A stretch of DNA of 64,000 nt from NCBI RefSeq assembly GCF_949628215.1, contig NC_134283.1, forward strand, positions 8,803,638 to 8,867,637. Reading direction: 5' to 3'. Under the pieces are notes generated by a model, which did not search any database, was not told the DNA's origin, and was given only the letters and a program-made list of their open reading frames with translations. Numbering within the stretch: the stretch's first letter is position 1; the number at the start of each line of letters is the position of its first letter. This DNA is from Phalacrocorax aristotelis. Its lineage: Eukaryota; Chordata; Aves; Suliformes; Phalacrocoracidae. A program made the translations under genes and the position numbers. Of this stretch, positions 39,360-50,000 are shown in pieces.

Positions 39360-39600
39360 TCTGCAGCACATAAGCCAGGATCAGTATTGTATAATACAGC
39401 AGCTAGACTCATTTTGCAGTGTGATTACAAAACCCATCACAGTGAATTATACAGCAAGTTAAATTGGTTTCCACCTTCTGCAAAGCCAGAATATTATCTT
39501 GCACAAATAGTGTACAAATGTAGAAATAATACAAGTCTAACTTATCTGAACGATAGACTACAGAAAGCTTCCACTGCTCACTCTATCTGCTGCTAATGAC
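39360..39600 (+). mobile_element. L2/CR1-clade LINE relic (ORF C-terminus)
   Basis: A 69-codon open frame at 39387-39596 reads NTAARLILQCDYKTHHSELY, SKLNWFPPSAKPEYYLAQIV, then YKCRNNTSLTYLNDRL. This is the C-terminal signature of L2- and CR1-clade LINEs (NxAARLV, then LHWLPVxxRIxFK, then PxYLxDLL). It is unlike the CR1 copies elsewhere in the window. The uninterrupted frame is surprising for an ancient element. The flanks are not clearly alignable by eye, so the borders are approximate. Confidence 0.65.
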
Positions 39601-40030
39601 ACCTTCTACATTCTGAAAGCAAACTCTAATAATGGCGAATACTCCCGCTTTTTTTCCCCTTTTACTAAGCTTTAATTTACTAGGACATCCTGCCAGTGCT
39701 AAAAACTTCCCCAATCTGAAAAATAATTTTTTGAGTAACTTCTTTTCACTTCTCTTCATCAGAAATGCTCGTGAATGTGCACTGCCTCTGAACATTGGTT
39801 TTATTAACTAAAAAGCACCATCATTGGCTTCAAATATTTCAATGTAATTCAAAATACAGAAACAGCCCTCTGTTATAAGTAACCCAGGCTGTACAGTATA
39901 AGTCTTCCTGTGATAGGTTTTTGTATTGCTTTTTTTTTTTTTAATGCAGCGCCTGAACTTGTTCGAGTACCAATACAGTCCTCTAACTACATCTGAAAAG
40001 TAAGCCAGAGTTGTTCATGGGGTGTTTGGT

Positions 40031-40055
40031 TTTTTTTGTTTGTTTGTTTGTTTTT
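40031..40055. repeat. (GTTT)n simple repeat
   Basis: A T-run followed by GTTT units, ending in TTTTT. Confidence 0.85.
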
Positions 40056-42150
40056 AAACACAAATAGGATAATAAGAGAGAAGGAAGAGAGTTTGGGGAA
40101 CTTAACTATCCTGGCCTACCTGCTTTGTTCTAGTCACTAAATACACCAGCTGAAACCAGCTGAGAAAGAGCTATGTGGTCTTAATGAACTTACTTCCTAA
40201 CATTATGTTTGCAGTATTACAGCCCAGGATAGGTGAACTGGTGGAGAGAGGGGCATGGAAAAGGAGAGAAGCAGTCAAATAGCTCAATTAAGACTGAAAT
40301 ATCCCAAGAAAATCAGATACAGAAAACAGCCTACCTGCGAAGGCTTCCTCCAGCTGGATAGATGTCGGAGAAGCTTTCTAATCCTGTTTATCCATTTCTG
40401 GAATTCAGTGACCACGCAGGCTGTTAAATAAATTTGCCACACATATGTATGTACATGCAACTGCATGGATATAGTATAATTGATTTATTTTTCTCTGTAT
40501 ATTAAAATCAGCAGATCCATCTCTAGCAGAGCTGTACAAATAAAGTTATTTCAAACATACTATTTTGCAGACATTCTGTCTGTTTTCCAGATTGAGAATC
40601 GTTACTGCTGCGCTGCGACATAGTTGGTGGTATTTGGAGTTGCCATAGTGTTAAATGTTTCTCCAGTGATCAGCAACTGCTGATTTAAATGAAAACCCTC
40701 AGCCGTCTTCTCTCCTGTATATTTCACAGTCATTTCAAATTCATCATAGACAAAAAGGTACAAATGATACCGGGTGAAAAATGTACTGCGTCTAAATGAG
40801 CTTCCCATGATTTGATTTCAAGGTCACAGCACACAAAGAGCATATGCTTTCAGTTACTGTAAAGGACAGAACATGTTGAAGACCTTTTGTCATCCAAGTT
40901 ATAATTAATATACATGTACACACATTCACTTCACAGTACTTGCATATCGAAATGCCTGAGCTGAATTTTGTGTCTGGACAATATCCAGGCCAAAACCTTA
41001 GAGCTCCAGCTTATATGTGTGGGATGATTTACTTTAGCAGTTCTGACAAATGAGTACGAGACATAGCTAGGTGAAGGCAAGCCAGAATCAATGGGACTCT
41101 AAGGCACTTGGCACTTGTAAAAGATTTTGAGAATTTAATTCTCAAATTTATCAGTATTAATAATTCTAATTTAATGCATTTTCCTTGTCACTTACAATGA
41201 GTCAATTGCTAATTAAATGTTGTTGGAAAAGATGAATTACCATTTTACATGCTTAAAAAGAATGTCGCTAATATGTCTAAATCTAGATGTGAAATGTAGA
41301 ACGATATTATTCTAATCCCCCTAAATACCGTTGTTATCCAAAACAATTTTATACGGAATTAATGTCATTGTCAAAAAATGAGCAAGTACTGGAAAAGTGA
41401 ATGATCAACATTTAACCCTCTAACATGTATTGGTATAAATTTTCTGTTCAAATTACATAAAATCAGTTTGCAGAATAAATCATTTCCATTTGGTGTGGTA
41501 GCAATGACTTCAAGAATTGGCACGTTGCTATTGGCAGATCACAAATTCATTAATTTTTTTCTCCCCTTTGCACTGTAGATATTAATGTTTAAAACCTGTA
41601 TAAATGCACAATTTACAGCTATGCCCACCAGTAGTAGCTACCATCTCCTTTTGGCTGACAATGATGAGATTTCTGTAATGCTTTGTCTCTCCTACAGTGC
41701 CAGTGATAGGATATTTTTTTCCTGGAAATCTTATTACTGAATGCACTGTTGTGGTCTCAGATGGAACTTTCAATCAAAAAGGCAATCAGAAGGTTATCCA
41801 TTTGTGAGTTTTCCTACAAAAAAAGCTTTGCAAAACTCTACAGTGTATACTATAACTCATAGTCAGAGCTCCTTGCCCTAAACACTTATGTGACTATAGA
41901 CAATAATGTGATCCATATCTCACAGCACCTTCCTTTGCTCCCAGGATTGGGGTGCAGAGTAGAAATTGTCTCTAAGTTTCAAATCAGACTTTTGCATTTA
42001 CACTACTATTGGATTTGCCATGGCAATTCAGAACACTCTAGCACGTGGGGCAAGTGATTAGTAAGAATGTGTTTGGCTGTTATTAGTTTGTTACATAAAT
42101 ATGTTTGATGTCATTGAAATCTTGAAGACCACTTCTTTTCTAACCTTAGA

Positions 42151-42158
42151 TGACGTCA
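42151..42158. promoter_or_regulatory. Perfect CRE octamer TGACGTCA
   Basis: A full palindromic cAMP response element, with its CpG kept in CpG-poor DNA. It lies about 2.1 kb downstream of the CDH8 stop. Function is unproven; chance is possible. Confidence 0.3.
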
Positions 42159-43463
42159 CTTTTTAGTTTATAGTATTACAAAATTGCTAGATAGGATTAT
42201 TCAGAGGCATTTTTAATGCAGTGTAACTTAAATGAATTGGATACTTCATTAATTTCAGTAAAATCTTTATAATACATATCAAAGTGGTGTTAGCATGTTA
42301 GTTGTCCTCAAACTACAGCCATTAAAATGAGCCATGCCACAGCTACAGCAAAGTAAATGCTTCCATTTTGAAACAAAGGCAAAATTGGGGGTGATTCATT
42401 AAGACATTTCTGTTTGCAGAACACACATTACTGAGGAGCTTAAAGAGAAGGGATTGTTTTTCCTAGCAGTATTTTAACAAAAAAAGTGTGAGGTTATTTT
42501 TCAGCGTGGCGCAGAGAATTAGACACGCATGACTCCTGTGGTCACAGGCTGCTGCATATCTAATTTTGCAAACACTGTCAAAAATTGCTTCAAATATTAT
42601 CCTTTTTTATTTTGACTCCATTCAACTAATAAGTGATTTTGAAGGAACTGCTTTCCTCAACAAACTATGAAGTTATTCAGGCAGATTCCTTTCTGCAGCG
42701 AACAGGTAAAACTGAAAGAAAAGCAATAACAAGAAAAGTATTTATAAAAATATATTTCACAAAGTAGGAAACAATACAGGAGTTTCTCTGAATACAATAC
42801 ATGGAGTAAATAAACAAACAATAAGATAGCTTCAAAACAAAGTAGAAAATTAAAATGATTTGCATGTAATACGTAGTTTTATTATACAGTTGCTACTTCT
42901 AAATGGCAAGTTTGCATTACAAATTGAGTATGCTTGCAGCTTCTAGTGTTCTTTCTCTGTGTGCAAGAGCCCTGGTGCATCACTATGAATATTATAGAAA
43001 AGAAATGCTAATAACATAAGCAGTAAAATTATGTACACACTGGTTCCTGCTCTAATACAGTGGAGAACTATAAGCATGTTTTTTACTGTACTGTGTTATG
43101 TGTGGATTTCTAAAAGTCTATAGTTTAAATATTCACATGAACCAGTTTACTTCCAGCTGTTTGTGCTTGTATTAAAAACACCAGGTACTAGATTTATGAA
43201 GAAGATATAAAACTGTCAAAAGTTTTCTCTGGGAAAGTTTTATTCCTGCCAGCATTCTCTTAAAATTCAGCTACCGCAAATGGATAGGTTACTGCTTTAA
43301 CCTGCAACAATTTGTCATTTTTCTTTCCAAAATGTACATGTATTAAACATTCATTATATATAGAAAAAAAAAATCTAACGGATATAATTTAGTCTTCTTC
43401 ATAATCTTACTCTACAGATTATCAGTCTTAATAAATAAAACAGTAATGGACATCAATAAAATA

Positions 43464-43469
43464 TTTATT
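43464..43469 (-). promoter_or_regulatory. Candidate distal poly(A) signal AATAAA
   Basis: This minus-strand AATAAA lies about 830 bases past the CDH8 stop. It is followed by T-rich sequence with TTGATGTCC and TGTTTTATTT, a more convincing downstream element than at the proximal site. Confidence 0.4.
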
Positions 43470-43668
43470 TCAAAGATTAAACAAATAAATTCGATCTTTA
43501 GCAATAAAATCAGCAATTCTTTCATATATGTAGGTCCATCCCCTTTCACAGTTTTTTTTCTTTCCTTTCAGAAGATGAAGCACAGGATTGATCCTTCTTC
43601 TAGAAAAAGATCCTTTTGTAAAGCAAGGTTTTGTGGCCCTGCCTCTGAATCTCTGCACATTAGTAGGA

Positions 43669-43674
43669 TTTATT
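43669..43674 (-). promoter_or_regulatory. Candidate proximal poly(A) signal AATAAA
   Basis: This minus-strand AATAAA lies about 625 bases past the CDH8 stop. A short TGTG-containing stretch follows within 20 bases. It is a plausible proximal signal, but the downstream GU-rich element is weak. Confidence 0.35.
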
Positions 43675-44298
43675 ACCCATCACTGGAATGGATTAAGAAC
43701 ATGTGAATATTTTAAGGCTTGACACAATATTTAAAGATGATATTCAGTCTGTGGTTACGTGGCCAACAATTACTGTATGTACAATGTATGGTCACTGCAC
43801 AGTAGAAGCCAGTAGGAATTTACAATGCTATTTCTATTCAGCATTGCTAAGAAGACCAAGATATTGCTTTTAACATTTCTGTGGCGGGATCTTTGTTGGC
43901 AATGCAGAAACAAACCATTAGCTTTACATATACTGGCAGGAGCTACTGTTCAACAACAAAATCCCTGCAAGTCCATTTTCTAAGAAAGCACCAATTTCTT
44001 TTTGTTCTTTTCAATTCACTGAAGATAATCAAAGATCCAAATCTCCATCTTCAGAGTGGTCAAGTGAATATCAAAGACTTCTAGACACTCCACATACTTT
44101 ACTTCACACTCCACAAGACTTAACCTCCTAACATATACTTTTTTTTTTGGTTCAACATTACAATGTAGTTGATTTTATAGATGACTGGCGCTAAACTTGC
44201 CTCTAAAACAAAAAGCCACATTAGTTTTAACTAACAGCAGTGGCCCTAGAATATTACATGATCATTAAGTCAACAGGGAAAAAGTTTGTAATCCACTG

Positions 44299-44792
44299 TC
44301 AAGTTTCTTTGTCACTTTCTCCAACGGAGTAAAGTTCTCCAAGTCTTTTAAAGCGAGGACCCCATTCGCTGAGGTAGTCAAAATTCTGATCTGAGTCTGA
44401 TGTAGAGGACTCCAGTGAGCTAAGGGAACCAGCTGCTGACCCTCTTCCTTCATAGCCATAAATCTGGATAGAGTCATATGGTGGAGCCGTGGGATCATTA
44501 TCGGCTTCATGAAGCCTTACATTAATAAATTCATCAACATCAACACCATTAGGAACAGGTGCAAGACCCTGCCTGGGCATAAATTGAAGATCAGGCTTAA
44601 TATCCTTACGAGGCAAAAATCCATTAATTCCATCCGGATTTTGCAAAGTTGCAATGTCAAATGCTTCTGTATCTTCTTCTCCACCTCCTTCATCATCATA
44701 ACGAATAATATTTTCCCTCACATCTTCATCATCTTTGATGATTAGAGGCTCATTCTTATGCCTTCTTAGTGTTACAAACAGCACCACAATGA
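44299..44792 (-). CDS. CDH8: Cadherin-8, last coding exon (complete cytoplasmic tail)
   Basis: This exon encodes the end of the transmembrane helix and the whole intracellular tail of a type II classical cadherin, a calcium-dependent neuronal cell adhesion protein. A pyrimidine-rich acceptor ending CTTTGCAG precedes it at 44793. The first two bases complete a valine codon begun in the previous exon, and 163 further codons run to TGA at 44301-44299. Visible parts in order are VIVVLFVTLRRHKNEP at the membrane exit, the p120-catenin-binding core around DDEGGGEEDTEAFDI, and the C-terminal beta-catenin-binding region with DPTAPPYDS, a serine-rich SLSSLESSTSDSD stretch and WGPRFKRL. The end is GESDKET. 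The segments TLQNPDGINGFLPRKDIKP and FMPRQGLAPVPNG match my memory of CDH8; CDH11 shares the first but differs after it, and CDH7, CDH10 and CDH20 differ more. The frame is intact. Family membership is certain; the paralogue call rests on memory. Confidence 0.95.
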
Positions 44793-45919
44793 CTGCAAAG
44801 AAAGGATCACAGGCTGATTAAATGAAAAAATTCCAAAGCACTACATGTTAAGCACAGTTATGGAAGGTCATAGGTTGCTTTTTGTGAAAGTAAGACTTAG
44901 AAAAATAGTGAAAGGCTGAAAGATCTATAACTTCAACCCCATTCAAGTGATGAAAATCTGATCAGAAGCTCTGGTTAGTCCTCTAGTTTTCTATTATCAG
45001 CTTATACTTACATCTGAAGCTCAATTTTATATAAGCAATAAGGTATCTCTTACTTCCATTTTTGAGCCTTGAATTTAGACAACTTCTCCCTTTTGAAAAG
45101 TTACAAATCTAGGTGAAGTCAAGCTATCATCATTCACTGAACATAGTCTAGGATGATCTACGTTATGGATGGAGTTTTCCAAAATTAGAGGGTGGTTTTC
45201 TGAAAACATAGCTCTGATGACAGAAGGAAATTGATAGCTATTTTTCACATGTTGCAACAGGTTCACACTATGTAACTGAAGAAAGAAGGAGACAGTAAGG
45301 GAGAAAGAAAGAGCTTAGATACATCAGTTTCAGAATCATAGACAGATGAGTAAAAAGCTCTAACTTGGTTACACGGTTGTTTTTGCAGCTTAATGCTGAA
45401 ATCTCAGTTACTGATGTAAATCTCAGTTACAAAGTGAAGCTACAAGTGCAGAAATAGACCTTCACTGTTCTCTCCCTCGCTTGCTTGATGTCATACAAAT
45501 TTTGTATGTTTTATTAAAATATACAGTGTTTCTTATCTTATAAAACTGTAATGTCTCTTATGCTGTTGCAATCAGAATAAACTCATACGAGTCTTGTAAG
45601 ATACAATAAATCCATCTTCCATCATGTGCAGTGTATACGGTGTCCACCTTGCTACGTAACATACCTGATTTGATTTTTGGTTTCATATTCCGTACCTGTT
45701 TATTACATAACTCGTGTGTGAGACTACTTCAGATTGGGACTTTGCTGTATATGCTTTTGTTCAGTTCTTAGCCCAGTAGGGATGCAGTCCTGGCAGGTGT
45801 CTCAGCACTGCTGCACGTTACAGTGTATTAGATCGTATGTCCTTCTCTGTGACTACTTGCTTACAGCCACCCAGGAATCAGAAAAATTTTGAACACTAGG
45901 CTGTGAAATGAATACATAC
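44793..45919 (-). other. CDH8: CDH8 last intron
   Basis: This 1,127-bp intron has GTATGT at its 5' end (45919) and a pyrimidine-rich tract with CAG at its 3' end (44793). No repeat family was recognised in it. It contains a 13-bp direct repeat at 45399-45430. Translation through the donor runs in frame for 19 codons to TAA at 45863-45861, so retention of this intron would give a cadherin lacking the catenin-binding tail. Confidence 0.9.
45399..45430. repeat. 13-bp direct repeat in CDH8 last intron
   Basis: AAATCTCAGTTAC occurs at 45399-45411 and again at 45418-45430. Confidence 0.85.
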
Positions 45920-46171
45920 CTAGCAGCAAAATGATGCATGCCAATATTGCAATTAGGGCTCCCATACTGAGTCCAATGGGAAGTACGTATGCTTCAACGT
46001 TACAGGACTGGACAATACCATCGCTGCTGCAACCACAGACTCGAATAGTGAGAGTGCTAGTGCTGCTCATGGGAGGATTCCCACTATCGCTTATTATGAT
46101 TGGCAGTAGATACACTTCTTGCTTCTGCCGGCTGAATCCACTGTGCTTTGCCAATATGCTGAGAGTATTGT
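45920..46171 (-). CDS. CDH8: Cadherin-8, penultimate coding exon (end of EC5 and transmembrane helix)
   Basis: This 252-bp exon is bounded by an acceptor (CCCTTTTTCAG, ending at 46172) and a donor (CTAG followed by GTATGT at 45919). It is phase 1 at both ends and joins the last exon in frame (G plus TC gives valine). It encodes the C-terminal part of the fifth cadherin repeat, with [33 protein letters not shown] and [11 protein letters not shown]. The membrane-proximal stretch [12 protein letters not shown] and the hydrophobic [17 protein letters not shown] that starts the transmembrane helix follow. The CGC and SC cysteines are typical of the membrane-proximal cadherin domain. Exon size, phase and protein match type II cadherins. 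The preceding codon must end with one base (likely G, for aspartate) from an exon outside this window. Confidence 0.95.
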
Positions 46172-46997
46172 CTGAAAAAGGGAAATAGAACATAGAATAA
46201 CTGCTGAAACCACAGCTTTTTCATGAGGAGTTCAGAAAACCTCTATATGGACACACAGGCACTTCATTATACTCGTTATACCAGCAGCATGGGCTACAGA
46301 AATCCTTCCCCTTTCTGTCTGGCTGCCCATGTCTCGAATGAGTGCAACATATGCGTTTTCTTGTGTCATGTGGTACGATCGTAATGGCAACCCCTCACTT
46401 TCTTCTCTGCATACATCCTTACAGATGTCTTCCCACCATGATTCATCACTGTTTTTCAAGTTACACAGTCATAAAAATTCAACCAGTACAACAAAGAGAG
46501 AAATGAAATGTTAAAGTAACCCAAACTTAATAAAGCACATTTATCAACTAAAAGAAATGTTCCATGCCTTATAAGCACAAATTGCACAATATTTTATCCT
46601 CCTATAAAAGATTCTTCTTTTTTATTAATGAGCAATATAAAGACAAACAAAGGAAACGCTGAATGTATTAAAAGTTGCAGGCTTAATTTTCAGTGATCTA
46701 AATATTTATTGGGCCTCAATGATGAAAATAGAACAAACCATAGCAGAATGTGTCTCCCTTGAAGGCAGCCAGAGGAAATGAGTTGAGGACATTCTTACCT
46801 CTGCGCACACATGCAGATACTTACATGTAGATGCATCTGACTACATGGCATCCTACCCAGACATAAAGCTACAGTTAAACCACTCAGAGTCACTTGGTTC
46901 ACCATCAAAATCATTACAAGTTCATTTTCCTGCGGGTAATCATAGAGACTCTATTGTGCATAGTTGTAAGAATTATAGACTCGAGCCATTTAACAAA

Positions 46998-47028
46998 CTA
47001 TCAAATAGCAATCTGCTATCAAATAGCA
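46998..47028. repeat. 13-bp direct repeat with hairpin
   Basis: CTATCAAATAGCA occurs at 46998-47010 and 47016-47028. The second copy can fold as CTGCTAT, CAA, ATAGCAG. Confidence 0.85.
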
Positions 47029-50000
47029 GTGATCTGGTACGTGCCACAATGCTCAGGTATAAACCGTGATTGGGGAGCATGTCAAATATGCATGACACTG
47101 ATGTATTTACATACTTAAATATTCACTTTAGATTTTAACTGCTTTATTCTGTGGAATAAAAATAATTTAATTCAGTATTATGGGCTATATACTAACAGAG
47201 TGCATGCTGACTTGTACTAGCTTGTTTTTTGTGTTCTTTCATCAAAAATTACACCACAAATTAATAAAAAAGATTCCAATGCACACAGAATAGGAACATG
47301 TGTGTGTGTTACTGAGGAATCTAATGACAACTTAAAAATAAAGCTGCACATCACATTTGGGAGAAGGAGATTGTAGCTCCGTTCATTAAACTCTCTTCCC
47401 CTGTGTTACCAAAGTTAATTTTCCTGAAGTATCATGAACAAAAGTAAGCCTCCTGGTATTTTATGCTATAAAATGGGCACATGCGATCGCTAAATGCCAG
47501 TTGATGGAAGGAAAGAAATTACTGAAAGTTACGTGGCAGGCATAAGGAAGAGAAGTCTTGGAAGATGGGCAGCGTTTATACGACAGATACAACAAAGACC
47601 CAATTCTCATGTTTAAAACAAAAAAAAAGGTACCTGGAGTACATGACAACATGTGTGTGCGTATACATATAGGGGCTGTAAGAAAGCTTTGTACCAACTT
47701 TGATCTTGGTATTGGTCAGGTACGCACCTGAATACATGAAATTGTTTAGAAATGTTTAATTTGTATTAACTGTGACCACCAGGAACATTTCTGAATGCCC
47801 ATGGTACTTGTGCAGCATGTGTCACTGCCCCAGCATAAAAGACACATGGATGCTTGAAATAGCTGGCAGTCTATGAAGTACAAAAGCCAGAGAAAGATGC
47901 AGAGAAGGAAGAAGGGGAAAACATTCATGAAGCAAATACTGTAAAACATTTTTAACATCCAAAAATATAAATGTAAGATGCAGCATTTTATTCTTGAAGT
48001 CCTTCTTAGTAAGGAGGCATGTTAATAAGGAAAAAAGGTGGCTACAGAATGTAATGATTACAGAATGAAGCATTACTAAACTTTATCATGTCCTGAACCT
48101 ATATCAAGATATCCATCAGTAGATAACTCCTATATTAATTCATTACTTCCGTAAAACAAAAGATTAAGAAGGATGATTTGATATTTAAGCACGTGGGGTA
48201 ATTGTGTCACACAAGAGAACAAAGGCAGCTTGTTTTCCCATTCAGTGACTAAGAAACTGAACTTCACGGAGATGCCTTCTGAAGTTCAGGACCCTTGATC
48301 TCGCAGTCTTACTGTGTCCATTCCATGGTGCAATCACTTATGCAGCCTAGAGAGGGTCTTATTGTCATTTATATTGCAGGTTATATAATAATTTCAGCAT
48401 ATTTTTTTTTTCACAGCATTTAGAGTATGTAACATAGGAAGATCAACCTAAACATTAACTGCTTTATAAAACACTATAAATATGGTCACTTCATAATACC
48501 TTTGATGAACAAAAAGGATTCTTAATGATTTTTCATTCCAGGAATCCTGAGTTTTTATCTATACAAGTTGGAAACAGTCACATCAAAACTGATGGCACCC
48601 CGGAGCTAAATAAATAGTCTAGTCCTTCCTTGTGCCCTTTTTAAAATTAAAGGAAGCATATGTGTTTACTGAAGATAAATTTCAGGTATAAGCTCTTAAG
48701 AATTCTGACAACTCAAATAGGACCCAACTCCTTGATGATACCCAGTGTATATGTGCCACTGTGCTGCAGTGGAAAAGTCAAGTCTGTTTTAAGTCAACAA
48801 TTAGCACACATTTAGAATGAAGGAAAAACTGCACTTCTTGGTTGAATGTGTCAGAGATTTAAACACACAAGTCTGCAAGTTAAACCACTTCCAGCATCCT
48901 ACTTGCTCTCTAGCTGAACTGCAAGGAACAAATAATATTGTAGCTAAGTTTTCCTGAATATTGCATGTATATCTTTACCAAAGTAAGAGTGACGACCACA
49001 CCTATTGTAATGTGTAAAAGGTACATTTTTTAATCCGATAGCATTCTTTTCCTCCTCCACACCCCACCATTTTCAAATTCTGAAAAATGAATTTATCTAT
49101 TTTACTTTCTCCTGCAAAATGAAACATATCTCAGCTTAAGTTACATCCTTAATTCTTTTGCTTTAATCTTTCAAAGGAGAAAAAACAATGTGAGGCTCAA
49201 TTTCCAGCTCTTTCTGTCTTTGAGACAAATCCCACTCAGAAGTGTCACATCTGCAGTCATTTATTCAGAACTCCAGACACTTTTACAGTTATATCACACA
49301 GTGACTTCTTGTGCTCTAGAAATCTGTACTGATGCAGCCTGTTCCTCTGTATAAGCCTGGTACAGTTCTTGTCTGTCCAGAAAGGACTGATATGCTGAGC
49401 ACTAGCATCCCTGCCCTTTACAGATATACAAAAGAGGTAAGGCACCTGCTTTTGGAAGAAATAAAAAAAGCAGCTGCTCTTGTTGGTGACAGCTTCAGGT
49501 GCCTTCCATCTTTCTGACACACTCACTGCTGCTCTGCCCGGTTCAGAAAATTCTAACAAGCCAGAATAAAAGAGTAAAACAAAGTAAAAAAGGAATAGTA
49601 CTCTAAAGAGGCAAATAGAAGAGGGCAGAAAGATGAGAGGAAGGAGGAGGGATAAAGAAAATGAAATGCCCATTTCTGCCAATCAGTGAAGTTATGCTCA
49701 GTATAAGAAACTTTCTGGTACCAGTAATACTTATCAATTTAAGTTCAAATCAATGAGATAAAGTAAAAGATACAGAAGATATTTGGGACATTTAGCTGAG
49801 CTATTTAAGTGCAAAAGAAGTTGTAACAGTTGAATAGTTAGTACTATGTAAGAAGAGATCAGGACAAGGAGAGAAGAGAATAACCTTTTTTTTTCCAGAT
49901 TTTGTTTTTATTTTTGTTTGTTTGTTAAAAATTGCTGTGTCATACTGGAGTTGAATTTGTTGTGCCCAGAAAGAAACTGGCAATCATAAGTAGTCAACAG

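Larger units (their letters stand above)
39601..43459. other. Intergenic, downstream flank of CDH8
   Basis: AT-rich unique sequence with the GTTT repeat and a CRE octamer. About 42.1-42.56 kb looks compositionally like conserved non-coding sequence. No gene recognised. The distal part may still be CDH8 3' UTR if a far poly(A) site is used. Confidence 0.55.
43460..44298 (-). other. CDH8: Probable CDH8 3' UTR
   Basis: This is the sequence immediately downstream of the CDH8 stop codon on the minus strand. It is AT-rich, has no competing splice-bounded ORF, and contains two AATAAA hexamers on the minus strand (43674-43669 and 43469-43464). The true cleavage site is not determined by sequence alone. 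The UTR could end after either signal or run further towards 42.8 kb, where TTTTATT occurs again on the plus strand. Confidence 0.55.

Noticed and set aside
45931..46188. 85-codon plus-strand ORF
   Set aside because: It overlaps CDH8 exon 11 on the opposite strand and is an antisense artefact of the cadherin exon.
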